30,599 bases of DNA. Source: JAVBLG01 sp031553655. GTDB lineage: Bacteria > Desulfobacterota > Desulfovibrionia > Desulfovibrionales > Desulfovibrionaceae. The translations under genes and the position numbers were made by a program. Below are positions 1 to 8,389 of the stretch, in pieces (position 1 is the stretch's first letter; every line of letters begins with the position of its first letter). The notes under the pieces were generated by a model. The model was not told the origin of the DNA and ran no database searches. It saw only the letters and a list, made by a program, of their open reading frames with translations. The stretch is taken from positions 1-30,599 of the forward strand of contig JAVBLG010000074.1 of NCBI GenBank assembly GCA_031553655.1, given 5' to 3'.

Positions 1-1124
1 ATACTCTGGCCACCAGAGGCACCACCTACAACGCCTACCTGATCAAAGACGAAAAAACCGTTCTTTGCGATACGGTGGATCATCATTCTCTTGGAACCAT
101 GCTTTGCCGCATGGGCAAAATAACCGAATTTGAAAAAATTGATTATATAATCTGCCACCACATCGAGCTGGATCACGCCGGAGCTCTGGTCGAACTGGTG
201 GAACGCTGCAAACCCGAAAAGATTTTCTGTTCGGAAGAAGCGCTCAAGTCGATGTCCGGCTATTTCGACCGCTCCAACTGGCCGGTACAAACGGTCAAAA
301 CCGGAGACAAGCTCAACATAGGCAAACGCAATCTAACCTTTTTCGAAACGCGCATGCTGCACTGGCCCGATAGCATGGTCTCTTATGTACATGAAGACAA
401 ATTGCTGTTCAGCCAGGACGCCTTCGGCCAGAACATCGCCTCCAGCCAGCGCTTCTGCGACGAATACAATCGAGAAGACCTGCTGCGCGCGGTAAAGGAA
501 TATTACTACAATATCATCCTGCCCTACTCGCCCCTGGTGCTGCGCGCTCTCGATTCCCTGGGCGGCCTGGACATAGACATGATCGCTCCCGACCACGGGC
601 TTATCTTCCGCAAGGCCGATTGCATCAAGTTCATCCTTGAAACATACAAAGCCATGGCCGAACAAAAACCGCAAAAGCGCGCCGTGGTCATTTACGACAC
701 AATGTGGGAATCGACCATGAAAATGGCCTATTCCATCGTTTCCGGCCTGGAAGAAGCCGGAGTGCCCGGACGCATCATGTCGCTCAAGGCCAATCATCAC
801 AGCCAGGTAATGACCGAAGTGGCCGAATCGGGCATTGTGGCCATTGGCTCGCCCACCCACAACAACACCATTCTGCCTCCTGTAGCCGGAATGCTCACCT
901 ATATGAAGGGTCTGAGGCCCAAAAACAAAATTGGCGCGGCCTTTGGCTCGCACGGCTGGTCCGGAGAAGGAACCAAAGTCATCAACGAATGGCTGTCCTC
1001 CATGGGCATGGATATGCCCTGCGACCCGGTCAAATCGCTCTGGGGGCCGAATCACGACACTCTCAAGGCCTGCCACGCCATGGGCAAGACTTTAGGCGAA
1101 GCGCTTTGTAAGAAAATTGGATGA
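1..1124 (+). CDS. fprA: A-type flavoprotein FprA / rubredoxin:oxygen oxidoreductase, 5' end missing
   Basis: This is the C-terminal part of a flavodiiron protein, a cytoplasmic enzyme that reduces oxygen (or nitric oxide) to water with electrons usually delivered by rubredoxin. The frame is open from base 3, so the start lies upstream of the window. The beta-lactamase-like domain shows the di-iron ligands: HIELDH (about 153-170), the His of MLHWPDS (about 354-371), the Asp of FSQDAFG and the His of APDHG. The flavodoxin domain follows, with the FMN-binding loop at YDTMWESTMK (about 696-725), and runs to the stop. In this family the enzyme gives anaerobes oxygen tolerance. It converges on the symporter gene, with a long hairpin between the two stops. 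The family is certain; the preferred substrate (O2 or NO) cannot be read from the sequence. Confidence 0.93.
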   Translation, partial: TLATRGTTYNAYLIKDEKTVLCDTVDHHSLGTMLCRMGKITEFEKIDYIICHHIELDHAGALVELVERCKPEKIFCSEEALKSMSGYFDRSNWPVQTVKTGDKLNIGKRNLTFFETRMLHWPDSMVSYVHEDKLLFSQDAFGQNIASSQRFCDEYNREDLLRAVKEYYYNIILPYSPLVLRALDSLGGLDIDMIAPDHGLIFRKADCIKFILETYKAMAEQKPQKRAVVIYDTMWESTMKMAYSIVSGLEEAGVPGRIMSLKANHHSQVMTEVAESGIVAIGSPTHNNTILPPVAGMLTYMKGLRPKNKIGAAFGSHGWSGEGTKVINEWLSSMGMDMPCDPVKSLWGPNHDTLKACHAMGKTLGEALCKKIG

Positions 1125-1128
1125 TTGT

Positions 1129-1178
1129 TGAGGGGGGAAGAGGACACTTTTTGAAAAAAGTGCCCTCTTCCCCCCTCA
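1129..1178. terminator. Long GA/TC-rich hairpin between convergent genes
   Basis: The two arms (1129-1151 and about 1155-1178) pair over more than 20 bp with one A-C mismatch and a TGA-type tip. The arms contain their own T-run and A-run, so the hairpin could end transcription from both the fprA side and the symporter side. A hairpin of the same design closes the window at 30536-30585. Confidence 0.7.
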
Positions 1179-1265
1179 CACTCCCCCCTTCTCCCTCAAA
1201 AACTTTTACTTATCCGGCCGTAATTCAGCATGGGGCCTCTCTTCCTTTCGGCATCACGCCCGTAG

Positions 1266-2540
1266 TCAGTGCGTCTGCTCTTGTTCTTCCAACTGATCAA
1301 GGTCCATTTCTTCATCCTGAAGATGCCCGCCCGACAGTTTGTTTACCAGCAGCACCGCTATAGTGTTGCCGAATACATTGATGGCCGTGCGCCCCATATC
1401 CCCAAAACGGTCAATGGCCGCAAGGATGGCGATAGCGTCCATAGGTAACCCAAGCGACTGCAAAAGCACCGCCAGTACCACCACTGAGGCTCCGGGCACG
1501 TTGGCTGTGCCCTTGTTGGCGATCAATGTGGTAATCAGAATCGTGAGCAATGTATGCATATGCAGCGGAATATGATAGGCTTCAGCCAAAAAGGTCACCG
1601 CCAGGGCCTGATACATGGCCGCCCCGTCCAGATTGAAGCTGTAGCCCAGCGGCAGCACAAAAGAGACAATTTTTTTTGGAACGCCGTGCCGTTCCAAAAT
1701 TTCCATATGCACAGGCAAAGTCACTTCGGAAGAGGCCGTGGTAAAAGCCAACAGCAACGGTTCGAGAATCTTTTTCGTGGTTTTGAAGGGCGGAATGCCC
1801 ATTATGCTCAGCAAAATCCAGAAAATGACCATAATCAGCAAAAGCCCGATATACAACGTGCCGATCAGTTTGGCCATCCCCAACAACAAGCTGGAACCCT
1901 GAGTGGCCACTACCCAGGCTATAATACCGGCCACGGCTATGGGGGCTGTGGCCACCACGCCTTTGGTCAGACGGAACATGGCCGACAAAAGGCTGTCGAG
2001 CACGTTCAGAACCGGTTTGCCTTTTTCGCCCATGTGCCCCAAACAAATGCCCAGACATACGGCGAAAAAAAGCACCGGGATTATTTTTTGTTGGGCTGCG
2101 GCCATAACAACATTGTCCGGGATGATGTCCAGGAAAAACTTGACCCAGTTAATGCTGGTGGCCAGATTGGCGGGCACATGCCCGGTAGCCTGCATGACCA
2201 CGCCGCTCGCCGGATGAAAAATGAAGTTGAGAGTTATACCCAGAACAATGGATATGCCGGTTGCAATGTAAAACCAGGCAAAAGCCACAATCCCAAGGCG
2301 GCCCAATTGCTTCATGTCCGACCCCATCTGGGCCATGCCCAGGGTGACGGCCGAAAACACCAGAGGCACCACGATCATCTTGATGGCTTTGATAAAGGCC
2401 AGACCCAGGGGTTCCAGCTGCTTGCCTAGATCAGGCCAGAAATAACCCAACAGGCAGCCTATGATCAGCCCGGTCAGAATCCGCATCCATAACGGATACC
2501 GGGAATTGTTCGGATTGGAGTTGGTTTCGTGCGTATCCAT
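1266..2540 (-). CDS. Dicarboxylate/amino acid:cation symporter (DAACS family)
   Basis: A 424-residue integral membrane protein of the GltP/DctA family, which imports glutamate, aspartate or C4-dicarboxylates with H+ or Na+. Family marks are the SSEVTLP serine-rich hairpin in the middle, the GYSFNLDGAAMYQ segment, and the C-terminal stretch with NVPGAS, AAIDRFGDMGRT and NVFGN that lines the substrate site. The ATG at 2540 was chosen over an upstream in-frame start because GGAGG lies 8-12 bases before it and the next residues (MDTHETNSN) look like a normal short cytoplasmic tail. It is transcribed alone and converges on fprA. Whether it carries aspartate, which would feed the aspartate decarboxylation genes at 6590-11904, is an inference. 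Substrate and coupling ion are not resolved. Confidence 0.9.
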   Translation of the reverse strand: MDTHETNSNPNNSRYPLWMRILTGLIIGCLLGYFWPDLGKQLEPLGLAFIKAIKMIVVPLVFSAVTLGMAQMGSDMKQLGRLGIVAFAWFYIATGISIVLGITLNFIFHPASGVVMQATGHVPANLATSINWVKFFLDIIPDNVVMAAAQQKIIPVLFFAVCLGICLGHMGEKGKPVLNVLDSLLSAMFRLTKGVVATAPIAVAGIIAWVVATQGSSLLLGMAKLIGTLYIGLLLIMVIFWILLSIMGIPPFKTTKKILEPLLLAFTTASSEVTLPVHMEILERHGVPKKIVSFVLPLGYSFNLDGAAMYQALAVTFLAEAYHIPLHMHTLLTILITTLIANKGTANVPGASVVVLAVLLQSLGLPMDAIAILAAIDRFGDMGRTAINVFGNTIAVLLVNKLSGGHLQDEEMDLDQLEEQEQTH

Positions 2541-2859
2541 GACAATATTCCTCCATATACGCTTATTGCATTCGCAAAATGCTACAAAAATATGAATGCG
2601 CCTTATCAACCGCAGATATGCCGCCTAAAAACCGGACGGTACAATGCGCAAATTCGGACAATTGGAGAAAAAAGCGGAAGAATGAACGGATGGGAAAATA
2701 ATTGCGGCCTGACGGCCAGGATCCGGCACATGAAGGGCACGGCCGGAAGGAGGCGGGAGGTCGCGGAATATCCACAGGCAAGTATAGACAGTTGGCAGAA
2801 TTATCCGCGGTTACGATCAGTAGGTAAGTCCGATAAGAGATTTAGGCAATTAAAATATC
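2541..2859. other. Intergenic stretch upstream of the symporter, nothing recognised
   Basis: About 320 bases between the symporter start and repeat copy A. It must hold the symporter promoter on the minus strand. A short palindrome with arms GCATT/AATGC lies at about 2568-2582. The open frames here lack good ribosome-binding sites and one runs into the repeat, so I do not call a gene. Confidence 0.4.
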
Positions 2860-2970
2860 TTTCAATCCACAGTCAGCTCCATCCGCCCACTGACTCCGTC
2901 AGCGGCGGATAGGAACCGTGCGGATTGCCCATCGATGAAGGAAGGGGTTACAAAAGGGAAATTTTGATAA
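2860..2970 (+). repeat. Dispersed leader-like repeat, copy A (family 1)
   Basis: Begins TTTCAATCCACAGTCAGCTC and ends near ATTTTGATAA. The 5' part can fold: CAATCC (2863-2868) pairs with GGATTG, enclosing an inner stem of CTCC-TCCGCC type with GGCGGATAGGA. A GGTTACAAAA motif follows. Relative to copies B and D the long middle segment is missing, and the end reads GATAA instead of GATG, so it supplies no start codon. The AT-rich gene at 3044 begins about 75 bases downstream. Confidence 0.8.
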
Positions 2971-3043
2971 AATCAGGGAAAGATATTTTTAAACAATAAC
3001 CTGTCGCCCGGTGAATGCCTGGTGGTAGTTTCAAGGTACCAAA

Positions 3044-4414
3044 ATGCTTAATTCCGCATTAGCCAACTTCATTATGGAAAGAATGAGAGTCATGCTTAAT
3101 TTATGCATGCGAAATTTATACAATCCGGAATACATAGAAACCTCGTTGCTATTTTTTGATAAAAACGAATCACCAACATTCGAATTTTTTTCTAATACTT
3201 ACAAAATTAAACCATCTGAATTATACGAAATGCAAGAGGGATTAATTAAAATATTTGAAGATGAAAACGAGGAAACACGCAACGGAAAAGTAGAAAAATT
3301 TTTACTAAAATTCTTCGAGCACCCCGGACACGAAAATGCTATAATCGGCATATATGAAATATATTCCAAAATAATTATAAACCTAATATCATATAAGAAC
3401 GATGATTACAAATACATTTACAGAGTAAACAATAATAGGCATAACGACATTGACTACCCCCAATCCTTATTTGACGCGCTAATTCGAACAATTAAATATC
3501 ATCTGCACTATTTCGAAATAAAAGAAGATATTAACGAGTGCGAGCTGCATTATAATCCAACAACAGTACAGAGTGAAGCGGCACAATCTTTTCTTGGAAT
3601 AATAGGAGCTTCATCGGCAAACACTCCCTCTCTGGACCTTTTGGGCAGCATCAACAACTTGAGCAATTTGACTTATGAAAACAAAAAACCTTCGGGGGAA
3701 ATAATTTTTAGCAAAGTCGAGAATTTCCACTATGATGTAAAATTGAAAAATCCCATTGAAATAAAGCAAGGTAGAAGAATCCGTAAATTACTTGAAATTT
3801 GTTCCGAAAGTCACTTTTTACTTTCCGACGGCCACAGTATTTATGGAATAGGCACGGTTGGTGATGGTGTAGAGACATATATTCTTGACGTGTATGACAT
3901 AGGATGCTGGCAAATGTCGCATTCAGGAAAACTTTTATTGCGATCTGAATTCGGAAAAATATCGGTTGCTCAGAGATATATCAGCAATATAGTATTAGCA
4001 AAAAAAATACGCGGAATCTTCGGCGACTGTGATACAATCAAGATTTCGAAATTAATATATTCCATGTTAAAAGCCGAACATGGTTCTATAATTGTAATTT
4101 CCGAAGGAGCTCATACGGAATCAGATAGGCTTTGCATACATGGTTTTCTACCGGAACCTTTTGAGCCGAATCTTGATTTACTCAATCAGCTTTCAAAAAT
4201 TGACGGCGCGGTTATTTTGGATCAAAATCTTTATTGTCATGGATTCGGAGTCATCCTCGATGGAGTGAGCGTTCAAAGTCAAGATCCATCACGCGGCTCA
4301 CGCTACAATTCTTCTCTACGCTACTATTATTACATAAAAGAAAAATTTGAAAAAACTCTGATAGTTGTCACGTCCGATGATGGTATGGTAGACTTTATAC
4401 CGCAAATCACATGA
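3044..4414 (+). CDS. AT-rich diadenylate-cyclase-like (DisA_N/DAC-type) protein with unknown N-terminal region
   Basis: A 456-residue soluble protein. The C-terminal third resembles diadenylate cyclase (DAC) domains: HGSIIVIS (346-353), a DGA motif at 387-389 followed by a beta strand, then GSRYNSSLRY (418-427), which sits where canonical DACs have GTRHR, and TLIVVTSDDGMVDFIP at the end. The middle (about 240-330) looks like the sensor-type region that precedes such domains in a poorly studied DAC family. Residues 1-235 match nothing I know. R-Y-N in place of R-H-R leaves catalysis uncertain: it could make c-di-AMP, make another nucleotide, or only bind one. Start at 3044 has AAGG 7 bases upstream. 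Base use is far more AT-rich than any neighbour (many ATA, TTA, AAA codons), which suggests horizontal transfer. It lies between repeat copies A and B with only a small exported-protein gene as companion. Confidence 0.7.
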   Translation: MLNSALANFIMERMRVMLNLCMRNLYNPEYIETSLLFFDKNESPTFEFFSNTYKIKPSELYEMQEGLIKIFEDENEETRNGKVEKFLLKFFEHPGHENAIIGIYEIYSKIIINLISYKNDDYKYIYRVNNNRHNDIDYPQSLFDALIRTIKYHLHYFEIKEDINECELHYNPTTVQSEAAQSFLGIIGASSANTPSLDLLGSINNLSNLTYENKKPSGEIIFSKVENFHYDVKLKNPIEIKQGRRIRKLLEICSESHFLLSDGHSIYGIGTVGDGVETYILDVYDIGCWQMSHSGKLLLRSEFGKISVAQRYISNIVLAKKIRGIFGDCDTIKISKLIYSMLKAEHGSIIVISEGAHTESDRLCIHGFLPEPFEPNLDLLNQLSKIDGAVILDQNLYCHGFGVILDGVSVQSQDPSRGSRYNSSLRYYYYIKEKFEKTLIVVTSDDGMVDFIPQIT

Positions 4415-4490
4415 TGCATAAAATTACTTGGTCCTTTATTCACAAACAACCATCATATATCTATGACAAAAATACATTCTGAGGTGTGAC

Positions 4491-4844
4491 TTGAGACAAA
4501 TCCTTTTCTCTCTGGCCTTCATCCTGGCTCTTATCCTCGCGCCGACAGCGTCAGCATCCGATATTTTGCTGGAAGGCGCTGTCGCGGCGGTCAGTGGTGA
4601 CAAAATCACGATTACTTTCGCCCACAAGCATGATTTAACTGTAAACAACAAGGTGAAGATCGGCGGCAAAAGCCCCAACGCCAAACCTATGTACGGAAAA
4701 CGCGTGTATACGGTATATATGGTTGGCCTGGGCAGCGCTGTCAACGGTAACGAAGCAACGGTGACGCTGTACGGTGTTCCGAGGGTCCAAACGGGCGACG
4801 AAGTACAGGTCCGCAGGCTGTCCAAAGGAAAGAGAGGCGGTTAA
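4491..4844 (+). CDS. Small exported protein of unknown function
   Basis: A 117-residue protein with a clear signal peptide: a short positive start (MRQ), a hydrophobic run to about residue 18, and a probable cleavage site after the ASA at 22. The mature part is rich in beta-type residues and basic at the C-terminus (RRLSKGKRGG), with no cysteines. It is predicted to act in the periplasm. The start is a TTG with GAGGTG four to five bases upstream; no ATG fits. Base composition is back to that of the host genome, unlike the AT-rich gene 77 bases upstream, so the two need not be functionally linked. I do not recognise the family. Confidence 0.6.
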   Translation: MRQILFSLAFILALILAPTASASDILLEGAVAAVSGDKITITFAHKHDLTVNNKVKIGGKSPNAKPMYGKRVYTVYMVGLGSAVNGNEATVTLYGVPRVQTGDEVQVRRLSKGKRGG

Positions 4845-4856
4845 AGAACCACCATG

Positions 4857-5220
4857 TTTCAATCCACAGTCAGCTCCCTCCGCCGACTGACTCCGTCGCG
4901 GCGGATAGGAGCCGTGCGGATTGCCCCTCCCTGAAGGAATGGTTTACAAAAAGGATTTCATCGACTTCGTCGTTTTGTCAATCAATTTTTCCCCCTGAAG
5001 CAGGGCCGACGCGCCTCAGCGCGGAGGCCCGAGGCACTTGCATCAGCAAGTGCTCGAATGCGCTAGCATTCGTAACTAGGCGGAGCGTAGCGATGCCGTA
5101 CTCAAATCGCGCAAGCGCTGCGATTAATCACCTTAAACGGATGATTTGTTAGTATGCAAAATAAGATGCGTCAGCCCTGCCCCCTGAAGGGGGAGGTTTC
5201 AGACAATAAAGGAAGTTTTG
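4857..5220 (+). repeat. Dispersed leader-like repeat, copy B, split by an insertion (family 1)
   Basis: The 5' part (4857-5000) has the same folded head as copies A and D, then GGTTTACAAAAAGGATTTCA and a T-rich tract. The 3' part (5180-5220) has CCCCTGAAGGGGGAGGTTTC and ends in AAAGGAAGTTTTG directly before the ATG of the permease. The 179 bases between are a separate element (5001-5179). With it removed, the copy joins into the form seen in copies D and E. The AAAGGA provides the ribosome-binding site of the downstream gene. Confidence 0.85.
5001..5179. mobile_element. 179-bp MITE-like insertion inside repeat copy B
   Basis: The ends are inverted repeats of 12 bp with one mismatch: CAGGGCCGACGC at 5001-5012 and GCGTCAGCCCTG at 5168-5179. 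The element is flanked by a perfect 10-bp direct repeat CCCCCTGAAG (4991-5000 and 5180-5189), as expected of a target-site duplication. Copies D and E of the host repeat have this site only once and uninterrupted. Inside are small hairpins (for example GAGCACTTGC-type at about 5030-5055 and CGAATGC/GCATTCG at 5055-5072) and no open frame able to encode a transposase, so it would be mobilised in trans. Confidence 0.8.
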
Positions 5221-6492
5221 ATGAAATACAGCATTGATGAAAAACCCGGAATAGTTCCGCTGTTCCTGTACGGTCTCCAGTGGTGGGTTGTATCCCTGCC
5301 ATGTATAATCATTATGGGCATGGTTGTGGCGCGGCTGCATTTCACCGGCATCGGTGAACAGATCGCGTATATGAGGAAACTATTCTGGCTGATGGGCGCC
5401 GTGACCGTAGTCCAGGTATACTGGGGGCACCGTCTGCCTCTGGTGGTGGGACCGGCATCCATCCTGCTGGTAGGCCTGGTCGCCTCGGCTTCGGCCGGGG
5501 TCAACGCCATGTATTCATCCATACTCATAGGCGGAGCGCTGCTTGTCCTGGCGGCCGTTACCGGCGTGTTGTCAAAACTGAGGGTGTTTTTTACCTCCCG
5601 CATTGTGGCGGTTATTCTGATGCTTATAGCTTTTACCCTTAGCCCGACCATCCTGCGCCTGGTCACCGGCGGGACCGGGGAGCATGCATCTTTTAATCTT
5701 TGCTTCGCCCTGATGATGGCCTTTGCTCTGGTAATCTGCAACGCCGGGTTGCCGGGGGTCTGGAAGTCCCTGACTGTGTTCTTCGGCATCAGCGCGGGCA
5801 GCCTTTGCTACTTTCTCGCCTTCGGTCTCCCGGACGTGCCCGTCATGCCGAAAAACAGCGAGGGAATGCTATTATTCCTGTCCTCTTTTGAGCTGCACCC
5901 CGGCACGATTCTGTCCTTTCTTTTCTGTTTTCTCGCGCTAACCATCAATGAACTGGGGTCCATTGAGTCTGTCGGGCACATGCTGCGGGCGGAAGGCATG
6001 GATGGTCGCATCAAGCGGGGAGCAGGCCTGCAGGGCGCGGCCAACATGGCGGCCGGAGCCATGGGGATCATCGGGCCGGTGGATTTTTCCCTCAGCGCGG
6101 GATTGATCACGGCCACAGGCTGCGCTTCGCGCCACACGCTGGTGCCGGCGGGTATTGGGCTGGCGCTCTGCGGTTTTTTCCCTCACATGATTTTGCTGTT
6201 CTCCTGTATTCCCGGAGTGGTCATGGGCGCGTTGCTGCTGTACCTGATGACCACACAACTCGCCGGTGGTTTGACTGTACTGACGCAGAGCGGCGGCGTC
6301 ACGGATTTTGCGGGCGGAATGATCGTGGGGCTGCCCTTGATGATCGGACTTCTCATCTCCTTTGCGCCACCCGCTGCTTTTAACGGCTTTCCGGACTTTT
6401 TGCGGTCTATTGTCGGAAACGGATTTGTTATGGGCACCGTGTTGGTGATTCTTCTGGAACACGTCGTGTTCAGGAAAAAGACTACAGAATGA
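5221..6492 (+). CDS. NCS2-family nucleobase permease (uracil/xanthine type)
   Basis: A 423-residue protein with about 12-14 hydrophobic segments, typical of NCS2 proteins that import uracil, xanthine or urate with a proton or Na+. Family features are an acidic conserved segment TINELGSIESVGHML (near residues 240-255), and the substrate-region stretch GLITATGCASRHTLVPAG (near 295-315) that corresponds to the conserved TG-x-x-SR motif. Length is slightly below the usual 430-460. The ATG at 5221 is used; the sequence AAAGGA of repeat copy B lies 7 bases upstream, so this gene's translation start is built from the repeat. It converges on aspD. The substrate cannot be told from sequence alone. Confidence 0.85.
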   Translation: MKYSIDEKPGIVPLFLYGLQWWVVSLPCIIIMGMVVARLHFTGIGEQIAYMRKLFWLMGAVTVVQVYWGHRLPLVVGPASILLVGLVASASAGVNAMYSSILIGGALLVLAAVTGVLSKLRVFFTSRIVAVILMLIAFTLSPTILRLVTGGTGEHASFNLCFALMMAFALVICNAGLPGVWKSLTVFFGISAGSLCYFLAFGLPDVPVMPKNSEGMLLFLSSFELHPGTILSFLFCFLALTINELGSIESVGHMLRAEGMDGRIKRGAGLQGAANMAAGAMGIIGPVDFSLSAGLITATGCASRHTLVPAGIGLALCGFFPHMILLFSCIPGVVMGALLLYLMTTQLAGGLTVLTQSGGVTDFAGGMIVGLPLMIGLLISFAPPAAFNGFPDFLRSIVGNGFVMGTVLVILLEHVVFRKKTTE

Positions 6493-6551
6493 CGGCAAAA
6501 TGATGAAAACGGCAAAATAAAGGGCGGCCCGAAACATTTTCAAGCCGCCAC

Positions 6552-6575
6552 GGGCCGCCGGTTAACCGGCGGCCC
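6552..6575. terminator. Perfect 24-bp palindrome between convergent genes
   Basis: GGGCCGCCGGTT followed directly by its reverse complement. It lies between the stops of the permease (6492) and aspD (6590), so it may end transcription from either side, but there is no T-run on either strand. With no unpaired loop it is also a possible protein-binding palindrome. Confidence 0.5.
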
Positions 6576-6589
6576 ACGCCATGTCCTAC

Positions 6590-8200
6590 CTACTTCTTGT
6601 TTCCGCTCGCAAGAAAGCGTTCATAATATTCCTTCACCAGATTATGCATGGCCGCGCCTATGCGGCTGTATTCCACCTCGGTAAGGTTGGCCAGCGACAC
6701 GCGAGCCGAGGGGTGTACCGTGCCGAAGCCCTTGCCGGGCAGCAGCACCACTCCGCTCCTTTCGGCCAGTTCAAAGAGGAACTGGTTGGGTTTCAAGGCC
6801 TTCAGCAGCCAATCCACGAATTCCTTGCCATAGGTGGCCCGTCCGAGCACTTCCACATCAAGGAGGTGATAGTAGTTCACATCATCGGGGTTATTGTCGG
6901 GCACAATGGACAGTTCACGGTACAAAGCTTCCTTACGGCGGCGCACCACGCGCTTCATGGCGTTCTTGTAGGCGTCGGCTTCATCCATAAGGGCGAAGAG
7001 CGAGAACAGCACCATTTGCACCTGCACCGGGGTGGATAAACCGGCAGTGTGGTTCAGGGCCACAGTGCGGCTGTCAGCCACCAGACGGTCAATGAACTTT
7101 AGACCACGCGGGTTGGTGGTGATGGAGCTGTAGCGTTCGTCCAATTCCTTGCCTATATGTTCGGGCAGCCCGGCAATGAGCCGATCCAGTACATTTTCTT
7201 CATGAGTGGCGACCACGCCCAGCCTCCAGCCGGTGGCTCCGAAGTACTTGGAGTACGAGTACACCAAAATGGTGTTTTGCGGGCAAATGGCAAAGAGCGA
7301 CACGAAATTGTCGGCAAAGGTTCCGTAAACGTCATCTGTAAGGATGATCAAATCCGGGCGCCTCTTCACGATTTCAGCAATATAGTTAAGATTTTCAGTG
7401 GAAATCTTGACCGACGGAGGATTGCTGGGGTTCACCAGGAAGAAGGCCTTGACCTTGGGGTCAAGCAGCTTGTCCATTTCTTCCTTGGGGAATTGCCAAT
7501 TGTTCTTAGGGTCGGCATTGATATGCACAACCTTGAGCCGATAGTCATTGAGTTCCGGAATTTCAATATACGGAGTAAAAATGGGCATACCCAGGGCAAT
7601 GGTGTCGCCGGGTTCCAGCAGATGATTCTCCTTCATGGTGTTGAAAAGATAGGTCATGGCCGCTGTGCCGCCTTCCACGGCATACATGTCGAACTTGCCC
7701 TTGAAGGGAGTTGCGCCGATCATTTCCTTGCGGATGTATTCGCCGACAATTCTTTCCGAAAGCCGCAGCATGCGGTCGGGCACCGGATACATGATGCCCA
7801 GAATGCCCTCGGTCATTTCATAGATGAAGTCACCGGCGGGAATGCCCAGATGATCACGCACATAAGATACCGCGTCGCGGATAAAGTGTACGCCGGGCAC
7901 ATTCTTGTGTTCGTTCACAAAAATCTCAAAGCGGGCTTCAATGCCTTCGCGCTGCGGAAAACCGCCCACGCCTTCGGGCATGTAGCTGAAGGACCGTTCG
8001 GCTTCGCCCATGGCAAAAAGGCCGAACTGGAAAAATCCGTGACGCGGCAGTGTGGCCAGAAAGTTGGGGTTGCCGCGTCCGGCGTTAAGCAGCATGCAGC
8101 CCGCGTCGGTGCAGCCGGAGGCCGCCTTGATGAGTTCGTCTTTGAGTTCAAAGGGGCTGAGCTTGCTGATCTTGTCTAAATTCGGAGTATTGGTATTCAT
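6590..8200 (-). CDS. aspD: L-aspartate 4-decarboxylase (aspartate beta-decarboxylase)
   Basis: A 536-residue PLP enzyme, EC 4.1.1.12, converting L-aspartate to L-alanine and CO2; the family also has aspartate aminotransferase activity. It is a fold-type I aminotransferase of the large AspD subtype (about 530 residues). The PLP lysine is Lys318 in SYSKYFGATGWRLG, with NPSNPP (257-262), the cofactor Asp290 and Tyr292 of DDVYG, and Arg326 nearby. The ATG at 8200 is preceded by AAGGAG. Two antiporters of the AspT family lie just upstream on the same strand. Together they form the known aspartate/alanine exchange cycle: aspartate in, alanine out, with net uptake of one negative charge and consumption of a cytoplasmic proton, which yields proton motive force. 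Confidence 0.95.
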   Translation of the reverse strand: MNTNTPNLDKISKLSPFELKDELIKAASGCTDAGCMLLNAGRGNPNFLATLPRHGFFQFGLFAMGEAERSFSYMPEGVGGFPQREGIEARFEIFVNEHKNVPGVHFIRDAVSYVRDHLGIPAGDFIYEMTEGILGIMYPVPDRMLRLSERIVGEYIRKEMIGATPFKGKFDMYAVEGGTAAMTYLFNTMKENHLLEPGDTIALGMPIFTPYIEIPELNDYRLKVVHINADPKNNWQFPKEEMDKLLDPKVKAFFLVNPSNPPSVKISTENLNYIAEIVKRRPDLIILTDDVYGTFADNFVSLFAICPQNTILVYSYSKYFGATGWRLGVVATHEENVLDRLIAGLPEHIGKELDERYSSITTNPRGLKFIDRLVADSRTVALNHTAGLSTPVQVQMVLFSLFALMDEADAYKNAMKRVVRRRKEALYRELSIVPDNNPDDVNYYHLLDVEVLGRATYGKEFVDWLLKALKPNQFLFELAERSGVVLLPGKGFGTVHPSARVSLANLTEVEYSRIGAAMHNLVKEYYERFLASGNKK

Positions 8201-8343
8201 GGCTTTCTCCTTGCAGAGCGGTAGATTCTTGTTCAGTAATATATTGTGAATGACCTTAAATTTGTTTATTCTCTTGGTCTTGTTGGCCTCCGTCGCCTTT
8301 CGGCGGCGGCTCGGCATCGAATTTTTTACGGTCGGCTTCGCCT

Positions 8344-8382
8344 CCCTACGGCGGGCCTATCCACGCACGGCCCGCCGTAGGG
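8344..8382 (-). repeat. 14-bp perfect stem-loop just downstream of aspT (first copy)
   Basis: CCCTACGGCGGGCC (8344-8357) pairs perfectly with 8369-8382 around an 11-base loop. It begins eight bases after the aspT stop. The minus strand lacks a T-run directly after it, so partial termination or mRNA processing between aspT and aspD is as likely as full termination. Confidence 0.55.
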
Positions 8383-8389
8383 CTCTGGC

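Noticed and set aside
2529..2912. Possible small gene in the gap after the symporter
   Set aside because: It starts inside the symporter's leader without a ribosome-binding site and ends inside repeat copy A.
7157..8179. Long open frame (340 codons) on the plus strand opposite aspD
   Set aside because: It lies antisense to a clear PLP enzyme, has no ribosome-binding site and shows no family features. The same holds for 1554-2429 opposite the symporter and 333-1076 opposite fprA.
8243..8262. Possible Rex site upstream of aspD (TTGTGAATGACC)
   Set aside because: Only one half matches the consensus; the second half agrees at about three of seven positions.
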